From positions 11,438,284 through 11,502,283 of the forward strand of contig OZ024808.1 in NCBI GenBank assembly GCA_964017045.1: a DNA stretch of 64,000 nt, in the 5' to 3' direction. Below the pieces are notes generated by a model. That model worked only from the letters and a program-made list of their open reading frames with translations, did not search any database and had not been told where the DNA came from. This document shows positions 1 through 13,342 of the stretch, in pieces. The translations under genes and the position numbers were made by a program. How positions within the stretch are numbered: position 1 is the first letter of the stretch; the number at the start of each line of letters is the position of its first letter. This DNA comes from Omphiscola glabra (lineage: Eukaryota; Mollusca; Gastropoda; Lymnaeidae).

Positions 1-3000
1 TCAATGACTCTCCGTAGGAAACTACAATAATCAACTTATATTCTCTGAAGAGTCTGTTGATTTGTTTCTCATGTCAAATTTATTTCCACGTTCATATGTC
101 GTAATCATATTAAAATTGAACCCAAGTCCTATTCCAAGAACGACTTAAACTTTAATCCAAGTTATCTAACATCTGGTTGTATAATAATTTAAACACATAG
201 TGCAGCTCGCTGGAGGAATATAATTCAACCTTCCCACTCTCATCTCACTCAGCAACTGCCAAACAAATAGCACATATTCAAAGACATTCTAAACACTGCT
301 CACAGATACATAAAAGCATGTCACGAATAGGTCACAAGCTTCATGGCATCAAGAATGTTCATCAACCTAACAACACGCTGTGCACAATAAAACACAAAAT
401 TGAAAGTTAATATCCATTCTCGACACTCTCCCTAGCCGATATTGATAATTAAATCTGACAAAAAAATTTGTCATCAGCAGGTGAAAAATATTGAATTTAA
501 TTAGTGGTATTAATTTATAATTGGTTTTAGTTTAAGTTCTGTACTTGTACTCCTTGTTTGAAACTTTAATACCCCTTAAGCATCTGAAGTTAACGCTAGA
601 ACAACACACACACACAAAATATAGATATGTGACAAATAAAAAAACTTAAAAAGAACTGACTTAAAAATCAATAACTAGCTGATTTGTGGTTTCCTTTGAT
701 GAACAAAAATAGCAGACACTAGTGTTAAAGCACATCCCTCAAAGGAAGGTTCAAACTTGGATCAAAATTACTTGCAGATCAAATTTTTAAAAACAAAAGT
801 TGCATAAATTATTTTTTTCCCTTCTTGTTCTGAATGTATGCTGTGGGAACTGTAACTGACCTGGTAAGGCTGCAGCTGATTTGTACCACCCATCATCAAA
901 GTGGCTGCCCCATTCCGAAATCTGTTGAGGTTTTCAGACTTGTATTTACACCTCCTCTCAAAAATAGCTGACCTACTTTGAATATGAGTCTACTCTGCGC
1001 ATTTATCCACAGCTGGGGGGTAACTGAAATAGTATCATTAATTGCTTCTTACTGTTTGTGTAAAGCAAGAAGTGTTTGTAGCGCAATTGGTTGTAAGATG
1101 GAAAAAAAACTGCCAATACATGTACTTAAGTAAGAATAATTCAAATTATTTTTTTTTGCTTTGTGAGTCTTGTACGTAGAAATGTTTTTTGATGTAGTTA
1201 ATGCTGACTCCTAATTTGCTCAGCTTTATTAACATCAATATATTAAAATTGAGTGCCTTCATTCCTGAACTGGGCCCCCTTGGGGTTAAATTCTGGCAGT
1301 GCTGATTTCAGAATTTAATGTCTTCTTCTGGTTATTTTGTTTCAGCCTTCTTTTTATTTTATTCACTTTTTTTTTCCTAGTTTTTTCCTTTTTAGTCAGA
1401 CATCAAGTATTTCTGTACCTTGATTTTTAAAAAAATGTTTTCATAAGAGACATTTCAGCTGAGTAGATAGTCCCAACAGACAATTATCAATTTAATTTTG
1501 TAATGCCACCATTTTATTACTTTAAAAATGTTATATGATCCGCATTCCTTCTGAAATAGTTACGTATCTTCTTGTTAAATCTTTTTGTTATTCATTAATA
1601 CTATAAGTATTGCACACAATTGTTATATGTTGGAGGGTCACTGAATGCATAAATTATAAAGTGATATGGGCATTATAGAGGTTTTTTTTATGACACACGA
1701 TGACTGGATTTTGTGTTTGAAATACTTCTTGAAACTTAGAAAGAATCGGTCCAATAAAATTTTTAAAAAATGATTATTTGTAAAAAATCTGAACACTATA
1801 AAACTTTTTTAAAATTATTATTATTAGAATCTGTAAAATATTTTTTATTAAATATTCATACAAAGAATTTTTAAAAAAAATATTTTTGGAACGAATCTAT
1901 ACAATAAAACTTTAAAAAAGTATTATTATTAGAAAGAATTTGTACTGTAAATTTTAAAAAATATATATTATTCATAGAGAGAATCTGTACAATTAAACTT
2001 TGTTAAAAAAATTTTCAATAATAGTATCTTATCTTTATACTTTTATATCTTGTGAACAAAAGATTGTATGATTGTTGTTGTAAAGAATTCAATGCTTTAT
2101 TTGTGAATAGGGTAAATATCAACTGTTCAACACAAAGCTACTTAAACATTTTCTTTCATTAAAGTCATCCAGGTACCGTACGTCTGAAAGTTTTTTTCAC
2201 CTTCTATTGTTATTAATGTTTGTGAAAATATGGTTTATGTGTGAATAGATCTTAAGCCCAAAATAAACATGCTGTTAATGCTGGATCTTAAAAATCTGTA
2301 TTAAATCTGGCCTCTATCTGGTTGTACGGTAGAGTTTTTGTGACATCAAGCGTAATAAGAATTTGGGATTAAAAAAATCAAAGTCTGCATTTTTAAATGT
2401 GTTCAATCAGTGTGTTTATTTAACAGAAATGCGCCAATAACGTTACAATCATTTTCAAACACAACATAAGTTATCTTACACAGCAATCGTTCTCAGACAC
2501 AAAAAGGAAAAAAATAAGTGTAATCGTTATACGCAGTCATTTATTCTCATTCACAATGCAAATTTCACCAGTTTGTTGAGAAGATGATGTCTTTTTCAAG
2601 GAAATATGCTTTCTATTTCCAATTGCTTTCACATGATTTTCTTAGCACAACTCAATTCCTGAGTACAAATTACGCTTTACTTTGCACTTGACACTGACAT
2701 AGAATATTCAACCTCCCCCACGCCCCCCCCCCTTTTTTTTCCCCCTCCCTTTCATGGAAAAAAATGTGTTAAAGTTAAAATGATTAATTACAGTACTGTA
2801 TGCAGATGTCCGTACATATAGGCTAATAGACATGTTGTTAATGACCTACATATTATGTGTTTTATTTTTTTCTCCTAACCCTTTAATTGATAAGTATTTC
2901 TGCCTGGGAAACCTGGCTTGGCCAAGGGTGCCAAGAATCGAAAATGTTAAGTAACCACCTGCATGTCAGAAAAAAATAATTTTGACAAATATTACTGCTA

Positions 3001-4895
3001 ATGTTTGATACCAGCATCTAAACGTTGAAAAAAAGTCTACATGTTTCCCTCATCTTTTTTAATGTGTTTGTCAATGGGTATTTCATGTCATACATGCAGC
3101 TTCATTTTCTTTTACAGTCTTGAGTCACACAGAAATATGAGACTAATCTGATGTGTTCATTCACAAATTACTTTGCATTAGTTGGTAAAATCCCATCTCC
3201 CTGCAAAAATGTTATTGGCGACCACTTAAGTTTTTGAACCACTTTCTCTATTGTTTCTACATTTGTCCCATCTGCTGAGGAAGGCTCTTAGCCAAATTGT
3301 TCTTCTTTTATTGTCCTGTCTTTCTATTTCAAGCTTCCACACACACCTTGTTCTACTATCTTATTCACACAGCTTGAATGCAGTCCTTCATTTATTATCA
3401 TTTACTGATTAATAGTTCAACTTTTTAAAAATCACATTTTCAAAAGCCCAATGATTAGATGAATTGTTAGTCTTATGTCTGTTCAAAGTTTAAGACGTAA
3501 AAACACTTTCTGGCTAAACCACTGGGTGCGGTAGGGAGTTGCAAAGAACTAATGGTTCCTTGGACCATAGGTTGAGAACACTTGTTATGGAATAAATAGC
3601 CCACCCTGAAACTTTTACTGCGGTTTAAATGCTTTGACTTTCTCCTCTCTCACTCATTTTTTCTATATTATATCCTCACACCTATGCCATCTCACTAAAA
3701 TAAATCAATATAAGTTGTAGAAAACTTTTGTGATGCTGCACTTTTTAAATGAGTTTTGGTATGTAATAAAAAAAGACAGTTGCTTATTTAAAATAAATAA
3801 TACTCAATCACAATTGAAATATTAGAATGGTATCATTTTATTTGGTAAAGTCTTCAAAAAATAAACATTCTCAATTATTTATATTAAAATAGTCTTATAA
3901 TAAATTAATTAACATAAACCATTGTTAAAAACACTCAGTTCCGGTATAAGTTATTTTTAGCTTTTTCTGCTGCTCAATCACCTTATTATGACCATTAATA
4001 CAGATAAGGTGACTGACTGCTCACACTTCTTTGAGTCTTTTATTAACAGCTCAAAAATGGTAAAAATTAGACAACCATTTCCACTGGTGGGGCACCTTTA
4101 TGTAGGCCACTAATTTATGATATTCAAATCAATGTATCGAGTCTTTTTTTATCCAGCAAATTATATTATTTGCATGTCAAACTCAAAAGAAATTATGTTA
4201 CAAAACTAAGAGGATGTCAGTTAAATTTTAGAAAACATGGTAGGATGATTCTCTGAATTAAAGAAAAGCAAAATTGACCTCTTCAAACATATTGGCACTT
4301 CAGTAAATATGACAATGATCAATAAGCCAGCATGTTTTGGTTTTAGTAGTTACATAACATTTCCATTTAATTATTTTAATAAAAGTAGGGCTCAAACTCC
4401 AACCTCTACTTTCCATAATAACTTGAAAATGGGAAATATTATCAACCATTTTGAGTTTGTTAACATTCCTCTTTATCAATAAAAAAATAAACTGTTTTAT
4501 TTTAGTTATAATAATATGGAGGGTTTGGTCAGAGGCCTAGAGATTCATTTTTGTATCCAAATTTCATTCTGATTACTAATAGGCATTAGCATTGTCTGTA
4601 TGTTTTTTTTCATATTTTTTTAAATTTTTAACCAACGTTCCCCTACTCTGAACAAGAGTTCTGATCTATAACTATAACAGTTTGGAGAAACATCAATGAA
4701 CCAATTCCAAAAAAATGTGTTTAAAAATGTAACCCTGGGAATCTGGGAAGCAAATTTATATTTATAATATTGAGCAACTTCCCTTAAACTTAAATAACAA
4801 TATATTTTATGTTTAAATACTGTAAAATTGTTCATTCTCCTGACCATGTAAGGCTATTTTAGTTACTTTTAGAACACTTAATTATATTATTTAAT
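1..4895. other. 3' flank of gene A, no gene recognised
   Basis: A+T-rich sequence with many A and T homopolymer runs and no open frame resembling a known protein. The part nearest 4895 should hold the 3' UTR of gene A. A TTTATT (AATAAA on the minus strand) lies near 4496-4501 and could be its polyadenylation signal, but this hexamer is expected by chance in such sequence. Confidence 0.5.
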
Positions 4896-7800
4896 TTAAG
4901 GATTCGCTAATCCTATCATAAAAACTCCGGCAAAACTTGTCTGTTGGCGGAAGTAAACAAGGCCATGTCCAGATACTGTTACACGAATTATGTCCCCTGT
5001 TTCAAGGTTAAAAACTCCACCTGTGCAAATTTAGAAATTTGTATTAAAAAAGAAAGAAATTTTACCCATAATGTAAAACTAGTGTTCTAAATTATACGAT
5101 TTTTTTTTTTTAAATTAAAGGATTATAAGTAATCTGATTTCATTGATATATGTGTAAGACCAGGGATAAGAAAATATTGAGACCATGCATTCACCAAACT
5201 CATCAATGTAACAGACCATGCATTCACCAAACTCGCCAATGTAACAGGGACCATGCATTCACCAAACTCACCAATGTAACAGAGACCATGCATTCACCAA
5301 ACTCACCAATGTAACAGGGACCATGCATTCACCAAACTCACCAATGTAACAGGGACCATGCATTCACCAAACTTACCAATGTAACAGGGACCATGCATTC
5401 ACCAAACTCCCCAATGTAACAGACATCATGCATTCACCAAACTCACCAATGTAACAGAGACCATGCATTCACCAAACTCACCAATGTAACAGAGACCATG
5501 CATTCACCAAACTCACCAATGTAACAGAGACAATGCATTCACCAAACTCACCAATGTAACAGAGACAATGCATTCACCAAACTCACCAATGTAACAGAGA
5601 CCATGCATTCACCAAACTCACCAATGTAACAGAGACAATGCATTCACCAAACTTACCAATGTAACAGGGACCATGCATTCACCAAACTTACCAATGTAAC
5701 AGGGACCATGCATTCACCAAACTCACCAATGTAACAGGGACCATGCATTCACCAAACTCACCAATGTAACAGAGACCATGCATTCACCAAACTCATCAAT
5801 GTAACAGACCATGCATTCACCAAACTCGCCAATGTAACAGGGACCATGCATTCACCAAACTCACCAATGTAACAGAGACCATGCATTCACCAAACTCACC
5901 AATGTAACAGAGACCATGCATTCACCAAACTCACCAATGTAATAGAGGCCATGCATTCACCAAACTCACCAATGTAACAGACCATGCATTCACCAAACTC
6001 ACCAATGTAACAGAGACCATGCATTCACCAAACTCATCAATGTAACAGAGACCATGCATTCACCAAACTTACCAATGTAACAGACCATGCATTCACCAAA
6101 CTCACCAATGTAACAGGGACCATGCATTCACCAAACTCACCAATGTAACAGAGACCATGCATTCACCAATGTAACAGACCATGCATTCACCAAACTCCCC
6201 AATGTAACAGAGACCATGCATTCACCAAACTTACCAATGTAACAGAGACCATGCATTCACCAAACTTACAAATGTAACAGAGACCATGCATTCACCAAAC
6301 TCACCAATGTAACAGGGACCATGCATTCACCAAACTCACCAATGTAACAGAGACCATGCATTCACCAAACCCATCAATATAACAGAGGCCATGCATTCAC
6401 CAAACTCACCAATGTAACAGAGACCATGCATTCACCAAACTCACCAATGTAACAGACCATGCATTCACCAAACTCACCAATGTAACAGAGGTCATGCATT
6501 CACCAAACTCATCAATGTAACAGAGACCATGCATTCACCAAACTTACCAATGTAACAGAGGCCATGCATTCACCAAACTCATCAATATAACAGACCATGC
6601 ATTCACCAAACTCACCAATGTAACAGAGACCATGCATTCACCAAACTTACCAATGTAACAGAGACCATGCATTCACCAAACTCACCAATGTAACAGACCA
6701 TGCATTCACCAAACTTACCAATGTAACAGAGACCATGCATTCACCAAACTCACCAATGTAACAGGGACCATGCATTCACCAAACTCACCAATGTAACAGA
6801 GACCATGCATTCACCAAACTCATCAATATAACAGAGGCCATGCATTCACCAAACTCACCAATGTAACAGGGACAATGCATTCACCAAACTCACCAATGTA
6901 ACAGGGACCATGCATTCACCAAACTTACCAATGTAACAGAGACCATGCATTCACCAAACTCACCAATGTAACAGAGGCCATGCATTCACCAAACTCACCA
7001 ATGTAACAGAGACCATGCATTCACCAAACTCACCAATGTAACAGGGACCATGCATTCACCAAACTCACAAATGTAACAGAGACCATGCATTCACTAAACT
7101 TACCAATGTAACAGAGGCCATGCATTCACCAAACTCACCAATGTAACAGAGACCATGCATTCACCAAACTCACCAATGTAACAGAGGCCATGCATTCACC
7201 AAACTCACCAATGTAACAGACCATGCATTCACCAAACTCACCAATGTAACAGGGAACATGCATTCACCAAACTCACCAATGTAACAGGGACCATGCATTC
7301 ACCAAACTCACCAATGTAACAGGGACCATGCATTCACCAAACTCACCAATGTAACAGGGACCATGCATTCACCAAACTCACCAATGTAACAGAGACCATG
7401 CATTCACCAAACTCACCAATGTAACAGGGACCATGCATTCACCAAACTCACCAATGTAACAAGGACCATGCATTCACCAATGTAACAGAGACCATGCATT
7501 CACCAAACTCACCAATGTAACAGGGACCATGCATTCACCAAACTTACCAGTGTAACTTGTCTCTTCATCCTTGGTGCAATTGTCACAGTAGGTGTGAGCG
7601 GTCTTAAGGAGACAACCAGTCTGGGCGGGGTTGTTGGGAGATAGTTTTTCAACTGAGTGGCCCCAAGTCTGGACATGGAATAAAAGTCTATTAATAAAAT
7701 ACAGAAAAGTTATCTTTCATTATTTCTGATACTTTTGAAGCTCTGTCCATTAGTTTTTGTTATGTGGCACTCAATGAACTGTTTCCATCTGTTTTTCTGG

Positions 7801-10800
7801 TGACTTCCTAATCCTAGCAATCAACATAGAGTTTGAAAAACATAAAAATAAAACTGTGCATGGAATCATTACAATTATAACTTCAGTCAACTGCACAGGA
7901 GTATTCACAGCCAACCGCCATCGCAGACATAGTTATCAGAAATAATTAGACATGCTTCACTGTTTATTTATCAAAAGAACCTTTTTTAATTTTAGGTCTT
8001 GATCATATTTCTTTCATTAAACAAAACCAACCAGACAGTATAAATCAGCAGCTGTTTTAATAAACTCATGAATTCTACAATTTTAAATACTGTAATTGTT
8101 AATCTTTGTGACAAAAAAAAAGCACTAAAAAATATACCAGGTGTTTTTAACTTTGACATCATCATCAGGTCCCGTAGTCTTTCGACCGTTGGGGCGCCAC
8201 AGATGACATGTACACTATTCTTCTCCATTCCTCTCGGTCTTCTGCCCTACGCATAGCATCGCCTAGTTGTAATCCCGTCCATTCTTTGATATTATCTTCC
8301 CATCTTTTTCTTTGTCTTCCTCTTCTTCTACCTCCTCTAGTAGTGCCCTGCAAGATCTCTTTGGCGAGCCCTTGTTTTCTGGTCACGTGGCCATACCACT
8401 CAAGTTTGCGCTTTTTAACAGACGTCAGGAGGTCATCGTATTGCCCAATTGCCTGACGAATCCTTTCTTTTATTTGCTCATTGGTGATGTGGTCTTTATA
8501 GCAGATGCCAAGAATGCCTCTGTAACATCTCATCTCCATCGCCTTTATTTTCCTTTCAAGTTCTGCTGTTAATGTCCAGGACTCACAGGCATATAAGAAA
8601 ATGGAGAGGATTAATGAGCGCTTCAGCCTGATTTTGGTGCTGGGGGCTATATTTTTGTCGTTCCATATTTTCTTGAGCCTCTTTAGTGCTGTCGTGGTCA
8701 GCGCAATCCTGGCCATTAATTCGGGCCTGGAGCCTTGTTCCGATACTATTGCTCCGAGGTACTTGAAGCTGCCAACTGTCTCTAACCTTTCCTCCCCGAC
8801 CTTAATTTCAGTGGTGATGCCATTAGTGCTATTCGTCATCATTTTTGTCTTTTCTGCACTGATTTGCATGCCAAAGGACGATGAAGTCTTGTCGAGACTC
8901 TTTACTAGGTTGGCTGGCTCCTCCTCAATGCACTTTGAAAAAGGCCTGTTTGTCTCTTTTTTTTTAAATTAATAAGTCCATCAAAGCTACACAAAATGAA
9001 ACGCCTTTAACATTGGCATTTTTAATTCTGTCATTTAGAATTTTGAGAACTGTCATTTTCCTATTCTAAAGCACTGATCAGAACAACCCCTGAGATATCA
9101 CATAAGCATCATTCAGTTCCTGATACCCTCACTGAGTAGCCCTTGCAACGAGTGAAATATCCTCTTCAACAAGGCACAGAAACATTGCGAACTCCCTCTG
9201 AATAAATAGTAGCCAGAATGATCAATACATTGATCATTGGCCCTTAAGATATAGATGGAGAACTATTAAAATTAAACTAATTTCATTGAAGCTTGAAATG
9301 TTTATATGATCATAGGTATACAGATGAAGCTTGAAATGTTTATATGATCATAGGTATACAGATGAAGCTTGAAATGTTTATATGATCATAGGTATACAGA
9401 TGAAGCTTGAAATGTTTATATGATCATAGATATACAGATGAAGCTTGAAATGTTTATATGATCATAGGTATACCGATGAAGCTTGAAATGTTTATATGAT
9501 CATAGATATACAGATGAAGCTTGAAATGTTTATATGATCATAGATATACAGATGAAGCTTGAAATGTTTATATGATCATAGATATACAGATGAAGCTTGA
9601 AATGTTTATATGATCATAGGTATACAGATGAAGCTTGAAATGTTTATATGATCATAGATATACAGATGAAGCTTGAAATGTTTATATGATCATAGGTATA
9701 CAGATGAAGCTTGAAATGTTTATATGATCATAGATATACAGATGAAGCTTGAAATGTTTATATGATCATAGATATACAGATGAAGCTTGAAATGTTTATA
9801 TGATCATAGATATACAGATGAAGCTTGAAATGTTTATATGATCATAGATATACAGATGAAGCTTGAAATGTTTATATGATCATAGGTATACAGATGAAGC
9901 TTGAAATGTTTATATGATCATAGATATACAGATGAAGCTTGAAATGTTTATATGATCATAGGTATACAGATGAAGCTTGAAATGTTTATATGATCATAGG
10001 TATACAGATGAAGCTTGAAATGTTTATATGATCATAGGTATACAGATGAAGCTTGAAATGTTTATATGATCATAGGTATACAGATGAAGCTTGAAATGTT
10101 TATATGATCATAGGTATACAGATGAAGCTTGAAATGTTTATATGATCATAGGTATACAGATGAAGCTTGAAATGTTTATATGATCATAGGTATACAGATG
10201 AAGCTTGAAATGTTTATATGATCATAGGTATACAGATGAAGCTTGAATGCAAACAATGAAAACAAAAACAATGACTAATGTCATACAGTTCCGGTAATTC
10301 TAATTTTTGTTCCATGATTTTTCTTATGTTTCCTCCATTGATTCTTGAGATTGATTTTTTATCAGACACTTAATTTGACTAAACTTATATGGCTTCACTT
10401 TATAAATAGCAAAAAAAAATAAATCATAGAAAATATATATATATATATACCCGGTATATATATATATAAACTTACTCTGTACAAGAAGCTCTTGCAAGGA
10501 TGAGCTGACTCAGGTCTGAAGTGGATGCTGCTATACACATAGTATACACCGGAATAAACTATTCTCAAACCATCGTTCAAAACCTCAACACCGTGTTCAT
10601 GCTCCAGTAAAGGATCAGGCATGCTTTTTTCATGTGTGAAAAGTACATGGACACTGCTATTTTCAAACCTTGGAACTACCGTAAAAGAAAAGTTGTGTGC
10701 TATTTATTATTTATCCTATAAAGTCTGAGGCAAAACGTATAATAAACTTACTAAAATTAGGAATTTAAAACAAAACGCACATCATAAAAGTAAAAGGTTA

Positions 10801-13342
10801 TCTTTATGACTAGAAGGTTTAAGTTAAAATATAAAGATGACTAGAATGTTTAAGTTAAAATATAAAATACAAATTTGTTGAATAAATGTTCAACAATTAT
10901 TATTAAAAATACATATTCTGTAAAAGAATAACAGGTTCAGAAAATGATAATGCAGTTTCATATTTAATATTTTAATTAATGTAGAGATAAAATTAATTTC
11001 CATAATACCTCTTTTTCTGTAATTAACCTCTGGAAATGGATTTTTTGGAGGGTAAAGACGTTTGTGAGCAGACACTGGACTGAACTTGAAATCAGAAACA
11101 TTGATGAAATCTGGTAAGGGAGCTGAAAATACATGTATGTTATAATGTGTTAAATGTAAAGTGGTAAATGGCATTTTAAATAAAAGTTTTAGTCTAGTCA
11201 AGACCATTTCTAATTACAATTTATTCATGAATGTTCTTATGTGAATCAAATAATCGTTTGAGTTTTTGTAATTTTCTTATGGGCTAAAATAAACTTCTTT
11301 CTTTTTTTTTTTTAAATTTATATGAAAAATGAAAAGATCCTACTGCATTTTTTAAAACCAAAACAGTGTTTATTTTTATTAATATTACTATTGCTTTGAA
11401 GATTCTAACTGAATCAAGAGAAAAAAAAACGTTTACAAATAATTTAACATCACAGCTCACACTACATTCATAATGATAACAATCTTGATAGGATCTAATG
11501 TTATATAACACTTTATTTTCGTTAAACTTTTATCAAAAAAGATAAATGATGAAATGGCCAGTAAGTACTTTACCTGTATTAACCCTTTGCAGTCGCATGC
11601 TCTGATGATCAAACAAAAAAGATTAGATTTTTTTAAAAATGTTTGCTTGAAAAATTGCATAAGTAAAAGTAAAACAATTTTACAATTATCCTTCTGGTTC
11701 TGGTAGGCTACGTTGCTGCATCCATATACTGGCATATGTGCAACGGTTGGAGAAGCGATGCTGCCATCCTTTCTTAAATTATGATTCCTTTGATTGCTCC
11801 GAAGTAAATATTGGTTACTAAATACAATAAAGCAAATAGACATAGTTTGCATGGGAATTGGTCCCATGATGAAGAATGCTGTGATAATAAGTATTTTTTA
11901 CATTTATTTTTGCTCAAAACATCTCTTGTATACAACAGTCAACAAATTCAAATTTGTCCCCCGCCCCACAAAAACACATATTCTTCTTCAGGCTACTCTA
12001 TTACTTATTTAAACTCCTTAGACTATAAATATCTTATCTGACCTGTAGAATTACATTATTTACAACATTGTTACCTACCATTTCCATCAAGGCAGACAAC
12101 TGGGAGTTGTTGTGAGCACAACATTTCTCAACACCATCCTCAAATACCTTGTCTAGGGAATCCATTAGTGGATCTGCCTCAGACAAGTCGTATGGGTTCT
12201 TCATTATCTTGATGCATTCAATGCACGCCATGGGTGGCTCAGATGCAGACTCCTGAAACTAAATTAAAAGAAATAAAAATGTCCACACAAAGTTGATCCA
12301 CAAACTACTGCAAGGGTAATTCACACATGACATCACAGTTTTGTTTAATTGATTTACCCCTCCCTTTACCTCATCAGCACTCTGCTTTGTAATATGTCAG
12401 ACCACCACCCCACCCTTTATAAATACCACTTCACAAAATTCTGACCCCCCCCAAATCTCACTTCACAACTGAGTGAACTGTTTAATAAACCCTTGAACAC
12501 TTACTCCATGCTCCACCTCCAAGTTAAGAGCTATGATACTGATGGTGACAACAACAGCACAGAGAACAATGGATATCAGAGAAATCACTGTCACCAGCCT
12601 GTTGTGAAAGGAAATCCACAGTTATTTCCATCTTTGTTTTGTTATCTTACTTCAAGCCTTAAATAATTGGCTGACACAATGTTGAACTGGAGCTACTGAA
12701 ATGTCAACTTTTCTTGAATATGTTAAGGGACTTTTAATACTACTAATATATCAGCTTGTGTGTAAACATAAATTGCATAGACGATTAGTTGTAAATGTAA
12801 TTTTAATATATTATGTAAATGTATTTACATTTTTTTGTAAATGTAATTTAAAGCTATTTGTAATTTGGGATGATTCTTTTGACCTATGTCAATTGAAATA
12901 ATTGAAATGGTTCATATAAAATTTGACTAAAATAAAACCAGGCAACAGGATCCAATCAATCGCCCATTCAACATCACAGATTTGAAAAGTCTTAGAAATT
13001 ACAGTGTGGAGTGTAGAGTCTGCTATGTTTCTTATAAATTAATCAACTTTATTTGAAAGAACAGCTGATCACATAAGCATTCAGACTGAACATTTTAATT
13101 TACCATAGGAGATTCTTGTTTTGGGGTGTTTGTGGCTGTGGGGACCCGTTTTCCAGTAGGCCTGTCCTACTGTCTTGCGATGATCCAGAACTCACAGAAC
13201 CATTATCATATGCATCATTCCCACTCAATACTATCATTTGGCCTTCAATGCTTAGAGGGTCCTTAATTTTATAATCATATTCATATGCATGTTTCCCACT
13301 CAAGACTTCAATGCTTAGAGGATCCTTAACTTTATAGGACAT
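4896..13342 (-). CDS. TNF superfamily ligand, gene A (8 coding exons, 364 aa)
   Basis: Type II membrane cytokine of the TNF superfamily, expected to trimerise and bind TNF receptors at the cell surface or after shedding. Coding exons in transcript order: 13342-13104, 12598-12505, 12252-12079, 11601-11574, 11122-11009, 10675-10476, 7668-7548, 5020-4896, all with GT/AG borders; the joined length (1095 nt) is in frame. Residues 1-79 are a cytoplasmic tail, about 81-105 a membrane segment (LVTVISLISIVLCAVVV), 112-169 a stalk with CIEC and KCC, and about 188-364 the TNF homology domain with SPVSAHKRLYPP, GVYYVYSSIHF and the C-terminal SFAGVFMIGL. The HPC and TYC cysteines sit where the TNF disulphide lies. 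The start at 13342 has an AG just before it, so a 5' UTR exon may splice there. An in-frame upstream ATG at 13417 is possible but reads through low-complexity sequence. Exon coordinates are inferred, not transcript-verified. Confidence 0.87.
5180..7547. repeat. 35-bp minisatellite flush with gene A exon 7 donor, about 68 copies
   Basis: Tandem array of a 35-bp unit (some units 31 bp, lacking four bases of the GAGA/GGGA spacer), plus-strand core CCATGCATTCACCAAACTC. It ends directly at the exon 7 donor at 7547/7548. On the minus strand each unit reads TTACATTG|GTGAGTTTGG, matching the true junction TTACACTG|GTAAGTTTGG, so the array is an amplified copy of the exon/intron border. It fills most of the 2.5-kb last intron of gene A. 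Confidence 0.95.
7669..8149. other. gene A intron 6 sequence without a recognised element
   Basis: Unique-looking A+T-rich intron sequence between the exon 7 acceptor and the LINE fragment. No open frame or repeat was recognised. Confidence 0.5.
8150..8960 (-). mobile_element. RTE-like non-LTR retrotransposon, 3' fragment (RT C-terminus)
   Basis: A reading frame from about 8945 down to 8165 matches the C-terminal part of RTE-type endonuclease/reverse transcriptase proteins: EKTKMM, then FKYLGAIVSEQG, then YACESWTL, then RKLEWYGHVTRK and GRRRGRQRKRWEDN. The catalytic FADD and everything upstream are missing, so this is a 5'-truncated dead copy. It lies in gene A intron 6 in the same orientation as the gene. 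Its 3' end runs into a TGATGATG tail (8156-8168, minus strand), as is usual for RTE elements. Confidence 0.85.
9117..9257 (+). mobile_element. LINE 3'-UTR remnant (same family as 51.1 kb)
   Basis: About 140 bp that aligns by eye with 51591-51725, the 3' end of the LINE fragment at 51.1 kb. Shared landmarks are GATACCCTC, GAAATATCCTC, a gap, GATCATTGGCCCTTAA against GATCGTGGGCCCTTAA, then ATATAGA. No coding part remains. A 38-bp array starts just after it. Confidence 0.7.
9288..10247. repeat. 38-bp minisatellite, about 25 copies
   Basis: Highly uniform tandem repeat with unit landmarks GATGAAGCTTGAAATG and GATCATAGGTATACA. The only common variant is G/A in ATAGGTATA versus ATAGATATA, which suggests recent expansion. 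It lies in gene A intron 6, about 230 bp downstream of the exon 6 donor. Confidence 0.95.

Noticed and set aside
5180..7547. CRISPR-like array
   Set aside because: There are no unique spacers: the whole 35-bp unit repeats, and the genome is eukaryotic.
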